From contig CM038921.1 in NCBI GenBank assembly GCA_021904315.1, positions 8,834,146 to 8,898,145 on the forward strand: 64,000 nt of DNA. The letters are read 5' to 3'. Source of the stretch: Sphagnum magellanicum. Lineage: Eukaryota; Streptophyta; Sphagnopsida; Sphagnales; Sphagnaceae. The notes below the pieces were generated by a model. That model worked only from the letters and a program-made list of their open reading frames with translations. It ran no database searches and was not told the origin of the DNA. Below, one piece after another: positions 13,430 to 26,741 of this stretch (its first letter is position 1; every line of letters begins with the position of its first letter). A program made the position numbers and the translations under genes.

Positions 13430-14680
13430 ATCAACAATTGTAGATTACATTAAGAAGATATAGAAAAAGGGCCATCCCATCACATTGACATAGTTATGAC
13501 CAAGGGTAGTAGAGGTTACACAAAAGAGGGCAACTAGGGTACTCCATTCAAGAATGAAAATTTTGGTTGGGGCTAGCTATAATGGTTTAGAAAATGCAAT
13601 CCAAACCTATCACTATGGGGACTTGAGGTTGGGCATGCAAAAGGGTTATGCCGCAACAACATCATTATGTTTTATGAGAACTTGTAGTAGGCCTATGGCA
13701 TGCATAACTATGATGTTTCCAAGATTTAGAATTATGACAAATTTGGTGCACAAGTAGGTTGTAATGGTGGTGCCTTTGTGCTTGCCAAAAGTGGATGAAA
13801 AATAGTACACTTGATACTCTAGACAAAAATAATGAATGTGCAAGGTGTTTCAATCCTTAAGTTCTACATTTTTAAAGGTAAACAACTTAAATGTGGATAC
13901 ATTGGATGTTGTGAATGCTAATTTACCGTGGCTATGCAACCTAAAGCATGGATGAATATGTGTTACTTTTCCACATGGATTTCTCACTTTAATTGTAATA
14001 ATGCAAGCATGCAAATACAACATGTCAACATAAAATAAACATATACTAATTCTTGATAGCCATCACAATTCCCAAGTCATTGTTGATACATAATCTAGAC
14101 AACAAAAAGAGTGGGATTAGACCTAATCACACTACCACCACACACATCCCACACATTGCAACCATTATATGTTTCTTGTTTTAAGTTGTCCAAAACAACT
14201 TTTTGTGATTATAGAGAAGTTTGGACTTTAGCAAACAAGGAAAAAGATGCAAAGAAGGAAGATTTGGTTCAATGGGTTTCATTGGCCTTTAAAAAAGCTT
14301 TGACCTTTCACAACGTTTTAAATGGTTTTGAAATGATTAGCATATGGCCATTGAATCTTAATGCCATGGTAGGTAAGATGCACCATTGAAAAAGTTTTAC
14401 ATAATTACAAAAATTAACTAATGTAATGGATGTTGTTTTTTGAGGATTTGCAAATACAAGAGGTTTTGGGAAAGGGTCTAAAAACAATGCAAGAAGATTA
14501 TGTGTGCCATTATTTTGTCGATTTAAAAGGAACAAGGGTAGGTGGACCCATGCATATTAAGGATGATACATTACGTTTGGCAGGTAGCAGAAATCAAAGG
14601 TCACCAAGATTGACAAGTAACAACAATCAAAAGTCACCAAGAATGTTAACAAATTTCATGCATGATTGTCAAACACAATA
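13430..14680 (+). pseudogene. Decayed pogo/Tigger-type (Tc1/mariner) DDE transposase
   Basis: Broken frames carry the order of motifs of plant pogo-like transposases. IVDYIKKI and KKGHPITLT near 13,438 match the DNA-binding region. A WMNMCYFSTWISHF stretch lies near 13,951. ILDSHHNSQVIVDT near 14,050 matches the second catalytic block (LILDGHNSH in intact relatives). TLPPHTSHTLQPLYVSCFK at 14,126 matches the hallmark LPSHTSHALQPLDV block, and GFEMISIWPLN follows at about 14,330. Stop codons and frameshifts occur throughout. The final 200 bp (after 14,400) may be the variable tail. No terminal inverted repeats were identified. Confidence 0.82.
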
Positions 14681-14798
14681 GGTTACAATAGTGCCATATA
14701 TCACCTAGTTCTTTGTTCTTTTTAAGGTTGAGATTGTTCAACCCTAGAAGGAACCATGTGAAGAACCTTTGATCAACTACACAAAATCAATCATGAAG

Positions 14799-15619
14799 TG
14801 ACGCGCTCCCAAGTCACGGGGTGAAACCCACTTGAGGGTTCCACAAAGTCAAGTTGCGGAAAGTTGAGACTTGGTAGCACGCTCCCGGCTTCCAACTCTA
14901 GAATGGGGTAGAGGGTCGAGTTGGGAGCCCCAGGATTAGACTAGGAAGAGGGACTAGCTTAGCTCGTGTGAATCTGCATCCAAAAACCAACCAAATCGGG
15001 TTAGTTTAGCATTCGGGACACCCTTGGGTGTTGGGACTTGCCACGGGCACTTGGACACACAAGACTCACCACGGCCCGGACTCGGGGGAAGCCACCACCT
15101 TCCCCCATATAGTATTCTCTACGGCTGGTCGCGGAGGCTACATCCGAATGGCACATTTTGTTGGGATTCCCGAAATGGAGTCTCGAAAGTGTCCCGGCTG
15201 GACTCCCGGAACTTTGAACGGCCATAACTCCTCGCCCCAAACTTGGATCGGGACAAGTTTTGAATCAATGTTATAGCTTTCGTCGAGAACTTTTCAACGC
15301 CGTGTCGCACTCTTCAAGGCGACGTCGGGAAGAGGTCGATTCCTGACTTTTAGTGGTTGGGAGTCAAACTGCCAGTTTGACTCCCGGCCCTTCTTTTGCC
15401 CATAACTTGGGCTGCAGATGTCCGAATTGCCAATGCGAGGGCATTTTCGATATCTACGTTTCAAGACCTTTCCAATGACACCAAGAACACCCCAATGCAA
15501 GGTGTTTTGGGCCTTGCTGTCGAGCTCTGAACATTCGGGAGTCCCGGAGGACTCCAAACCTCCAACTTTTCCAAGTGTTGGGCTTCACCCCCACACTTGG
15601 CCAAAGTGGGGTTGCGACA
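14799..15619 (-). mobile_element. Solo LTR 2 (same family, 821 bp, inverted)
   Basis: On the minus strand it starts TGTCGCAACCCC and ends GCGCGTCA. It is flanked by a perfect 5-bp duplication TGAAG (14,794-14,798 and 15,620-15,624). It has exactly the same length as solo LTR 3 at 35,849 and differs from it mainly by substitutions. It includes the palindrome GGGAGTCAAACT-GCC-AGTTTGACTCCC (15,359-15,385). It lies just downstream of the pogo transposase relic and has no internal retroelement sequence. Confidence 0.93.
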
Positions 15620-15624
15620 TGAAG

Positions 15625-18600
15625 ACTTTAGAACATTATTTAATAGCTCTAGAACAAAAGGTAAACTAGGAAAGAAGTAACCACCAAAGATATAGTATGC
15701 AAGTGGCAAGAACAATTTGTAAACAAGGAAAAGAGGGTGCTTGAAAAAATAAATAGAAAGAAAAACAAATGATGACAATTTTGGTAAAAATAGGAAAAGA
15801 AAAAATTCAATGAAATCATGAAGAACATTGTAGCTCAAGGTGATGTATTCCACACATCAACTTGAGCCCAAGTCCCCATCACAACGTACTTAGCTCCATT
15901 TTGTGGCATTACATTTTTAGTGTGCTACCATAACATGAAGGTGGTGATGGAAAAAAAGGAGTTAAACTAGTAGGAATACATAGGTCTAATTTGGAACTAG
16001 TAGAACTTGCATGGGTACACAAGCCCATACCAAACTCCATGCCAATTTTGTGAGTCATAAAAATTTGCCAAAATTACTTAACACAAGAGAGCATCAAAGC
16101 GTCATGATGTGATTTTAGTGTCATCATAGTCCAAATGTTCATCGCCATCACTAAAAAAACATTTTGCACCATTGTTGAGAAAGAATCTTGCAAGAACAAA
16201 GGTGTGACATGAGAAGCCAACAATTGTTCTTGGTTGAAATGGCTTATTTTTACACTTTACATTAATTAACAATGATTAACATTAGGTTATGTCTATATCA
16301 AAGTTGGGTTTCTTGTGCATCCATTCAAGGCAAATGTCATTTTGTAATTTTAATTAGCTACATGTCATTAATAATCTTAATCAAATCCATTTTCAAAACA
16401 CCAAATGTCACTTTTTTATGCATTTGATTGCAACATGGAAGTGCCTAGGTGATTATTTTGAGATGTATAGTTGTCATGTTTTTGGCCTTGGATCCTTTTT
16501 CAAGTCAATATACAATTTAATACGAATAGGCATGCCAACTATCAAAATAGGGCCCCCATATATGTTAGTTTTAGGTGTCTATGTGTGTCCATTTATGAAA
16601 ATTCATATTTGATTTTTTCTTCTCTAAAAATGATGATTCCAATTTGGTTGGGCTTTTCATTGATTATTGGTTGGGTACATATTTCATTTTTGAGAAATAA
16701 TGGTACAACTCAACAAACTATCCATTTAAGGTTCATTTACTTTAGGTGAAATAGGGTTTCAAGTGTTGATTAATAAACCATATAAACTAGGGTTCAACTA
16801 AATAGGGTTCAATTGACCTTCATCTTAACAACAAATGCATTACTTAACTACAAAAACATTTCCCTAAGAAAATAAGTAGATTGTTTACTTAAATAAAATG
16901 TAAACATGCACAAATTAAAAAAACCAAACTTCCACCTTTCCAAGAGTTCAAAATAGTTGTTGAGATTAAAGATAATATTTGTTTAGATCCATGGCAATAT
17001 ATCAACTATTAATTAGAATGTTACAATTGTGTAATTATAATGTGTCCTAATGATACTTCAAACTATCATGAACTACAAGATACATCATGCATTTGCATAA
17101 ATGAATCCCAACCATTAAAAGATTTCAAATATATGATTGAATTTATGATTTAATTCTAGTTATAAACGACAAAAATGACTAATAGCTTTAAAGTAATTAC
17201 AAACATGTTGTTTAGGAAAATAGTCATTTAAGATATGATGTGACATTTCATTCATCAATGATAAAGGACATGTGTGAAGTCATTAGTGATAGTTTAGTCA
17301 TCGTTTTATTTTATTTTATTACCACAAATTGGATCAAAAAAGCTTGGGGACATTTGTTTTAAATTATAATATATATTATTATAAATTTATTATATAATAT
17401 AGATAATAAGATATATTTTATTTAATTATTTTTTGTTTAATTATTTTCCATCCTTTCAATTGTCGACATGTGTCACCACCTAAGCAAATGTCATATGTGA
17501 AATTTGATCCTTCGACCCCAAGGATGGAGTTCAACTCTTTTATTACCATGCCACCCCACTTGTTGTGTAAATAATATAATGTTTATTTTATTTAGAGCAT
17601 AATTCATTTAAACAATACACAAAATTTCAAATTTGATAATTCATATTCCATTGATAATTTGTCCAAATGAAAAGAATTAAATTTGTTCATAAAGTTCCTT
17701 CAATAATGTAAACAATTACATAAGTTTTTTTCTAAAATGTACGATTTATTTCAAAAGGAAAATACTTGAATGTTTTTATTGAAGAACATTTCAATGACCA
17801 ATTTTTTGAAAAATTAAATTCAAACACATGATTTATAAATGGAAAAACCTTTGTCGCTAATAAAAATAAAATAAAATAGATTTTTCATATTTTAAATCAT
17901 CATTTGATTTAGGAATTGATATTATAAAACTTTGCTTCCAATATATCATAATTTTATTAATAACTTTTAATTTAGACATACAAGTCCATATAACTTACCC
18001 ACATAAAATATTTTAAAATGGATGATAATCAATTATATCTAATATATATATACACAATATTTTTATGTTAGTGATATTAAGGATGATTTATGAATTTAAT
18101 CTAAATATTTGAATTTAATTTGAAAAATACTAATTAATATTAGAATATTAACTAATATTTTGAAATTATAGATTTCATTCATTTTTTACACATATAATAT
18201 AATATATTTTTGTAATAATGATATTTTACTGTAAATTTATAATATTTTTATTTATTTTTATACATATAATATAAAAAGTTGTACTTAAATTTACGACAAA
18301 ATTTAATAATAAAAAAATTATATTTCCCACATCTTACACTTCTATTTGATTTTTAAATTAGAATATAAATTTTTAAAAATAATATTTCATACCTTTATCA
18401 TTAAGATATATTTTCATGTGTAATAATTAGTTTATTCACATATATATTTTTAAATGGATCATATATGAAGTATATTTTTTAAAAACGTAATAAAAGTTCT
18501 TATTTTACCTATATGTATAATATTAGTTGAAATCAAATCTCTACACACTGTAGTTCCTTATGTCTATTTATGTTCATATTAATGATTAATAGTCATTTTT

Positions 18601-20171
18601 GAATCATTGTAAAGAAATTTTATGACCATATCGTTTCTATAATGACACATCATTTTGTCCACATCATTTGTAGAATCATTTTTTAGTCATATTTGAAATG
18701 ACTTTATCATAATCACATTTTCAAATGATATCTTGGACATGCATGTCACTTTGTCATCAATCATGGATGCCATATGAATGAACTTGCAATGAAAAAATGA
18801 TGTTATCCTTCCTATTATCACATTATCATTTACTAGTCAAATGCACAACTAATATATGACTACAACTTTTTACACTTAGGATTTGAGATAAGATCTTATG
18901 ATTATAGTCAATGATATAGTTGTTTAAGACATATAGTCATTAATTTATTGGTTGTAAATAACATAATTCTTTCTAGTGAACATCATTATTTTAATGAGTT
19001 TTCCATTCAAAGCTAGTCAAGACAATCTCCTTCATTAAGGTAATGGATTTACATCAATAATCATTGAATTAACCCATTTGACTCAAAGAATTTTTTTTCT
19101 TTCAATGCACTTACTATTTCTTGAAAGACAAGAGGTTTCATAATTCAATTAAAGTGAAATCCTATTTTTTAGACAGTTTTAAAACTAGTAATGAAAATTT
19201 GTATTATAATATTTTGTCATTAATTTGATCCACAAAATGTGGCTTAACAATTTTAAACTGTCATAAGCAATTCCTAATATGGCTAAACAATGTCCTTAAT
19301 ATCAAGGCCACATATGTCACAACTAATTAGTATATATTCCTTAAAATGAACAAAACTTGTGCAATTGCTAGCATGCCTTGGTACCAAAACCAAAAATAAA
19401 ACATTAAAGTAAAGAACATAAGTTAAGGCTTCAATGACTTACAACACACTTACCTTAGCACAAGGTTGTTGATTAAATCTTGATTTTTACACGAACTATT
19501 AGGTCTGGGTCAATTTTTCTAACCAACGATTTTGGGTTTGACAAGTTTAACTTCTATAAAAGCTTCCATTTTCAAGTTAAGTTGAGGTCAGTTCTAGCTT
19601 ATTCTTGGGGATGGTTTCAAAGTTGATTTTTAAATGGTTTTATTTTGTTTTATTTTGGTGTTCTCAAAGTGTTCCCACCAAATTCCCAAAAAGTTCTCAC
19701 AATCCTTGCATCAAATTCCCATAACTTCCCAATAGGCTCCAAAAGTTCCAAATTCTCAAAATATTCCCCAACATGTTCCCAAGAGCAACAATAAGGAACA
19801 ATATAAGAAATATTGTAACATATTGTAACATGTATAATTCTAATATAACATGTTCGATTTAATGACACCCAAAGTTTATGCATTCATCAAGATTATAAAC
19901 TATTAAACAGTGATGCTGTTATCCATTTGCACAAGAATGATTTTTTCAGATACATTAGTAGTTGAGCCTTTCAATTGATTTTGGCCCAGTCACTTGGTTT
20001 TGGGCATGACTACCTTAGTGAATATAGTTTACAAAGATCAAGCCCTAGACCTCAAAAAACTTAGTGGTGGTTTGACGCAAATTGCAATTCTAAATAATGG
20101 CCCTTAATTGTGTGAGCTTTGGTCTATGTTTTCTATTTGTACAAGGATTATCATTGTTAGATTGCTTGAAG
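15625..20171. other. AT-rich intergenic DNA between the duplicated segments
   Basis: No gene recognised. 17,340-18,560 is extremely AT-rich with TATA-type dinucleotide runs. At 19,665-19,800 there is a degenerate short repeat built on 'ttcccaa'/'gttccc', similar to one at 29,915-30,040. The remainder shows only short unrelated open frames. Confidence 0.5.
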
Positions 20172-20230
20172 CAATGTGTCAAAGGAAGTATTTAATAATT
20201 TCTATATCATATAATTTTTTTGAATCTTCT

Positions 20231-22320
20231 TCAGACCTGTTGAGGGTTCATTCTAGCCTTTGGAAGTATTTGTCGTATTTCTGAAGTGCAAATATCCATC
20301 TTTGTTTTGCACAGTGTTGCCATGAGTTTCAAGCTTTCTAACTCTCTTCTTAAGTTTGCTTGTGAGCTCTTCAAGCTCTCGACAAGTAAAGAGATTTTAC
20401 CATGATCAGAACAATGTCTTGCATTTTCGTCCTCAAGTTGATCCTGCACTCAACAAAGAAAACATAATCCAACATTAGCAAGAATTAAACGAGTCACCTT
20501 CTCTAAAGCAAACTGATCGCTAGTGACAAAATGCCCATTCTCTGTGGTTGGGTGCGTAGTAATTCAATTTGATTGCAACTAGTTTCCTTCTCCACCAAAC
20601 TTCAAGTTGGATTTGTACAAAATGCTCACTCTTTAATGTTCGGAACTCAAACTTTTAGGTTGAAATAAGTTTGTGAATCCCTTAATGAAATGAACTATCA
20701 GATAATTTCAACACTATACAGAACAGAAAGGATCCAAAAAGTGTTAACCACCAGGTGATATTGGGTTAAGCTAATCCTAACAACAATCAGGAATTGGCCA
20801 GAACAATGGGCTTAGTAAAGCATGAGGCACGCTGTAAGTAGGTACCTTATATGCACACATGGAGGTGCCCTACACATGTAAGGGAACATGTAAGGTGCCT
20901 CTGTACATGTGTACGGCACCTGCATATGAGGAAGCACCCTACAAAGGACCTCTTCCAAGTTCCTTGGCATTAAAAGGAAGGGGTACACATACTATACACA
21001 TACGTATACATAATCAGCAATCGGTGGCATTGCCTATTTTGTCTCTCAATAAGACATTCAAGCATTTCCTTGGCTCAAGGTATGAGAGGCCCCTAACCTA
21101 GGGAGCAATTTGCCTCCTAGTGAATCCCTAGAAATTTTGACCCTTAACGTCATAATGACCCTCAGAAGCTCAGGGTGAAGACCTGAATAAGGACAGCATA
21201 AGGTGAGAATGACCGGGCTACGAAGTTTGGGGTGAAGGCACTGAGATGAAGGATAAGGCTGGAGTTAATTAATTTCAATTACCCTAAGAAGCTGGGGGTG
21301 GAGGGGAATACGTACATTGATTTGTTGGATCTTGTCCTGCAACTCGGCAAGATCGTGGATTGCTGTTGTTGTGCCGTGCATTGATCGACATGTGAGTGCG
21401 CTTTCGGATTTCAGCTGTTTTCGGTACTCTTTTGCAAGTTGCAACAGCACTTGTCCACTGCTTACACCCACGTAGAAACCAATGTTCAACAAGCCGATGG
21501 GAGCCATAACCAAGGTCGCCACAAGCAGCGTGCAAATCAATGAGGCGACCCCGAAACACACAATAATTCCTCTGCTAAATCCCACCGCTAGCTTGGCCAG
21601 TCTGCTTTTCTGTTGCACCTCCCGCAAACACTCTTCTAACAGGGGCTTATGCTTCTCGAATAGTTGCATCAACGGTTCCAACTTGCCTAGCAAAGTTCCG
21701 TTCATGAAAGCATTCCGTTCTTCCGAGAATCTCTGGAGCACATTCTTCAATCCCTGTTGATAACTGAATCCGGCCGCGCGTGAGGCCTTCGTCCCGTCCA
21801 TCTCGCTAATGATTTCCTGTTATTGTAACCCTCGAAATATAAGAAATGTCGGCAGCTGGCAGCCTATATTAGTAAAGAGATACTAGATATTTTGCATTTT
21901 CAATGCCTTTTCTTGACTTTGTGTTACTGGCTAAACACTCCATGAGCAAGAGAAATCATCGGCTGAGTCCTAGAGGGAATGCAGGTTTCTTACTTTAAGG
22001 GACTTGTCTTGATTCTGAATCTCCTCACTTATGCAATTCTCCAAATCAGTGCAGAACGACTTGACCTGATCTGCACTTTCCAGAAACTTTTTAACCAGAT
22101 CCATTGTATAGGGGTCCTGGATGAGACCCTTCACGAATTCTTTCATGATCTCCATAGGTCGACAAACGACGTCGACGATCTTCCGGACCATAGCAGGCAC
22201 CAGAGATGAAAATGGTACCTCGTGCAGAAATCGTTGTGACCAGGAACCCTTGGAACTCAGTGGATAGAAATTGAACAAAACCCAGTACAACTCTGAAAAA
22301 ACCAAAACTCGCCTGCGCAT
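20231..22320 (-). pseudogene. DUF677 gene copy B, 5'-truncated, possibly chimeric
   Basis: Exons 2 (21,816-21,316) and 3 (20,443-20,231) are intact with the same splice sites as copy A. Exon 1 keeps only its last part (22,184-21,994), encoding the core KIVDVVCRPMEIM...FCTDLENC. A deletion joins this part to sequence that in copy A lies about 2 kb upstream of the array. The frame stays open across the junction, with ATG codons at 22,320 (MRRRVLVFSELYW) and just upstream of the junction (PAMVRKIVDV). It could encode a shortened protein with a new N-terminus, or be a dead copy. The Gly/Ser/Met-rich N-terminal half seen in copy A is missing. Which is true cannot be told from sequence alone. Confidence 0.7.
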
Positions 22321-22371
22321 TAATCCACAATCCACCCCGGGGACCCGCAATTCCTTGGTCCTCAAACACAA

Positions 22372-25300
22372 TATTCGGGATTGGAAATTACAAACTGGTT
22401 ACAAAAAACCACCAGTGCAGGCACTGATTATATTTCAAGAGAGACACCGGACAGGACTCAGGACAAGAACACGTTTGTTACAGTAGGAGCTTATGGATCT
22501 GATTCTGATGCGCGTAATGGTACGCGGAGTTCGCTTCATCGTCGGCAGTCTGTCGGCAAGACAAGCTAGCTGCTGTCAGCTTTGTAGCGCGACTTGGAAC
22601 CCTGGAATGGAGCGCGCGACTGGGATTGGGAGCTTCGCCAGAAGTAATCGATTTGGGGGCGAAAAATCGCCAAAAAGACGATCCAATAATTCCAAAATTT
22701 GGCGAAAATTCCTCCTTTTTTTTTTTCCATAAAAGAGTTGTCAACTCTAGCCCATTTTTTTCTTTTTGGCAAGCGAGTCGAAAAAGTCGCGTCAATTAAG
22801 CTGAAGTCTGTCCGGGGATGCTCGGCACTGTGGCTCTCTGGCAGGAGCGTCGGCAGCAACGTTTCTTTTACTGGTGAATTTCCGCCAAAATAATATTTTG
22901 ACTTATAAAAAGAATTTTTCATAGAAAAAATGACCCAAATTAGCCAGATTTTGATGAATGATCGCCACTTTGGCTACATCACAAAATCCTTAAAAAAAAC
23001 CCTAGTCGGCAGACAGCTAGCTAGCTATTTACCCCAAAGTTAATAAGGCAAAAAAGGCAGCGACCATGGTTTTACAACTCGTCTCATTTCACAAAATGCC
23101 AATTAAATTGCCAGACTGGTACGCGTCATTATAGTGAACAATGTCGGTACATGTTACATGAGGGGAAGGAACTCAGGCTCGGGGTAAAACCATCTGCAGC
23201 GGTGCTCAGTATGTGACCCTGCAAAAATATTTTCCACATTCAATTTTAGTAATCTACTTTTTTTCGACCCCACCATAAACTGGGACAGCAAACAGATGGG
23301 GAACTACTAATAGCAAACCACCTGGACCAATCATTTATGATGTGCAAATTAAAAATACTTACTAAAAGCAAATCATATTTATTACTGCACGTGCAGAGCA
23401 CTGTGGTCCCTTTGACCATTTGTGAGGAGCCAAAACCATTTTCCTGACCCAAACCGGCATATTTTGACTTTTCTTCATCCATTTGTACTGTACACGATCA
23501 CATATTGAGCAGAGCTGGAAGGTTCTAGCTTCAACCGGACAGGAGAATTAACTCCTGCAAGGTTGCAGCCAGCCCGAACCTTGGGAATGCAACTTGGCTG
23601 TTACTTAGGTTAGCCTCTCCTAAAGGCCTAGATAGACTTGATGCAAGTGCCTTGAGTTGCGACGGTGGCTGTAATTTTTCTAAGCTAAGAGTTTGGGGAA
23701 TTATGTCCTTTGGGTGGCCTCAGCATCCTTCAGAGGGTTAACATCTTAGTAAAAAATATCGCTCTTCCATTGGTTGCAACCATGTACGATCAATTACTGT
23801 TTTAATTCAGCAAACTACATTTAATTACAAAATAAATACCTCTAACTTGAGAATATCAGAGGTCACTTAGTGTAGGATAACAGCCAAGGCCGAGGGCATT
23901 ACTGGAATAAGGGGCCTGCATGAGGCAGTAGTCGAGTGTGAGCCCCTTAATTTGGTAATAGTGTTGTCCAAAGGCATTACATCAAATAAAGACAGCCCAA
24001 AAAATTTATTTCCAATTTAATGGACAAGATGGACCAAGAGACAACAAAAATCAATGACAAATATTGAAAGAATAAAATGAACTAGTGTGAACCCTGTGCA
24101 TAATGCATAGGTGTGTTATTTCAACAATGTTTGGTTGATGTTTTTGATTTTTTAAAAAAACTTTTCTTTTCAAACAACTGTCCGTGGCCCGGGCGTCGTT
24201 TTCAGGAGACGGGCTGATTGCCTCCGGGGCCTTGTCCGGTCCGGTCTAAGGTAGGATGGTAGGTACCTAGGATGATCCTGTGATTTCAGCAAGCTCTATG
24301 ACCTAAGCTAGTAGGTACCTACTAACTACCCTACAAATAACGGCATGGTGAAATCACTGTCCATCCGGAGTCACTGTCATAGACTGACTAACAGACTGAC
24401 AGACTTGCTGAATTAATATATTAGATGTGACAAGGTGTGATTACATCTATGGACCATGACTTTTTCAATTATTGTCTTGAAAATAACCCCATTCCAAAAA
24501 TAATGGGAAGTTTATGTAAAACATCTTTTTTTTATTACAATTATTGAATATGCCCAAGTTTCTTTCGGGCAAAGGTAACGATTACATAAAAAACATGTAG
24601 AATTTTTTTTCAAGAGTTGATCTTGAACCGCGGAATGGAGATTACTAAAACATGAATAAACGCCTACTATTTGGATGGGTTCTTGCCAAAGCATTTTGCA
24701 AAAAACTAAAATTTGAAATCTCGTGCCATGCAATCATAGATGAAAAATAAATCGATGCCCACATAATCTATGTATGGTAGAAAAGCATGGAATCAATACA
24801 GAAAACCACAAAAACAATAGAGGTCGATATTGAACACACAACTACCAGAACAAGATTTTCACATTTGATCAACTAATTGGAAGATTGCTTCTGACATACA
24901 TTGCAAAGATACATGAAAACAGACTCAATTAGCTCTAAAACAAAGAATGAAACCATCAGGAGAATTTTGGTACAACAATGCAAAGAAATTGTGAATTTTT
25001 AAAAAAAGAATTGAAACAAAACCAAAAAAATTACAGGCATGAGATGGCAGAAGTCCAATGCAATTCAAACACACTGTTGCACACATATGCAACACAAAGT
25101 TGAAAATCCAAAATCAAACGGCAGCAAAAACACATCAAAATGAGAGATCATTCTGACCAAGTGATGGTGCAAGTGAAAGCAGTTAGATGCAAAGAAGGAA
25201 TATTACCTCTAGCCCAATGCTATATACTAGAAGGGATGGTCCTGATTATGTGTGATTGATGATCTACATTTAGCCACATTGCACCATAATATGACCTAAG

Positions 25301-26741
25301 ATGGACAACATTGTTGTCCATGATCAATGGTTCACAATGTCACCACCTTTGACGACTTACATTAACGAAAAGATATCGTCAATTCCTACTTTTTGAATGT
25401 TCTAGAACATTCGACGATGTGGCTGGCCACTATCACTTCACCAAGCAACATGAGGACACCAACACTTCTCTTCAATGAAGGAGATCAACTCCATTTGCGA
25501 TAACATCAACGGTCAACATTAATCAAAATAATATTTTTGTAATCTAAAGGATCGAATTAAACTAAATTGATATGTAATGGCTACAATACGAGTTAATTTT
25601 CAAGTTTTTTTAAATATTAGTTTTTTGAAAAAATTGGATGGATATTGAGCATATGAATTATGGATGAAACAAAGCTTTACTATTTAATTTTTTATTGACT
25701 TAGATGTGTGTATGCTATAGATTTCTCATTTGGACAATTGAGATTAATGGATAATATTCTAATTTAATTATAAATATGAATGATTTGGATTTGATAGATT
25801 TGCTAAAAATCCAACAATATAAATCTATTAATTTAAACTTGGACAGTACTTATGAGTATACACACAAAATTGGATTTGATAACAAACAATTGAATGGCCT
25901 ATATTTGTTCAATCCAATGGTTAAATGTGATGACCCTCTTTTTTTGACCATGAAGAAACATGTGGAAAATGCCACCCAATTCATGATGGAAATCAATAGA
26001 CCATTCAAACGCTTGGATGTTAGCAATGTGTTAGGCATCTAATGGTTTAATTGATTCACAAAAACTTATAAAAAGAGGGCTTGCCATAGGGCTCAACCTT
26101 TTTTGCAACAGTGTTCTATTGTGGTATTGACATTGCATAAGGTTACCTCATTGGGCATTGTCATTGTCTTTTCTTTTCAATGTCACTTGTTTCATTTTTC
26201 TCATGTATTTTTTGTGTTATATGTCCTACATGCATATCCTTTGTTTCTTTCCATTTGTCACTTGTGTTTCATCGTTTATCGTTTGCATCTTTTTGTATTT
26301 GGCAAATTGTTCCTAATTTTTTTTAATTGTGCACGTGCAATGGTGGTGATTCAACCACTTTCATTCAACTTTAAAGATTGCAAGGCCTCTATTTATTTTT
26401 AGCATTTCATGTTATTCCAATGTTTCCAATTCTCGATTTGCAATGTCAACACATTGGACATCAAATACAATCTCTCTTGTTAATTTTTCTATTTTTTTTC
26501 TTGGTTTTGGTTGAAATTTTCATTTTGTGCATTACTCATTAAGGTAAAAACACAGTCAAAGGAGCCACCCAAGTGAGTGGACACTCCTTAAAATTGCATT
26601 TTTGTATGTCTAAAAAATCACAAAGGAAGCATACTAGTTTGGATTTTCATAATTTTTTTTGGAATATTTTTCATTAATTACAAAGTTTATATGCTCAAAG
26701 TTTGACACAAATCAAAAATGTTTTTGCATGTTCAAAGTAGT
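22372..26741. other. Duplicated non-coding flank of copy B
   Basis: Counterpart of copy A 4,150-8,660, without a convincing gene. It lacks about 120 bp found in copy A near 4,755-4,880, and about 340 bp found near 8,310-8,650. It contains the Helitron at 24,082-24,425. An open frame at 25,776-26,042 (88 codons; NPMVKCDDPLFLTMKKHVEN) is partly shared with copy A, where it is broken after 69 codons; no family recognised. Confidence 0.5.
24082..24425 (-). mobile_element. Small non-autonomous Helitron (344 bp)
   Basis: Copy A lacks this block: its aataaaatgaa|tatgacaagg corresponds to the flanks here. Read on the minus strand, the element begins TCTAATATATTAATTC (Helitron 5' TC) and ends CTAG, preceded by an imperfect hairpin CCTATGCA-TTA-TGCACAGG, eleven bases or so before the end. 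It sits exactly between an A and a T with no target duplication. These are the three diagnostic Helitron features. The interior is GC-rich (cccgggcgtcg...ccggtccggtc), unlike its surroundings. There is no room for Rep/helicase, so it must have been moved in trans. Confidence 0.88.

Noticed and set aside
15001-15853. Several frames of 60-130 codons in and next to solo LTR 2
   Set aside because: They lie in LTR sequence, recur in inverted position in solo LTR 3, and have no retroelement protein motifs.
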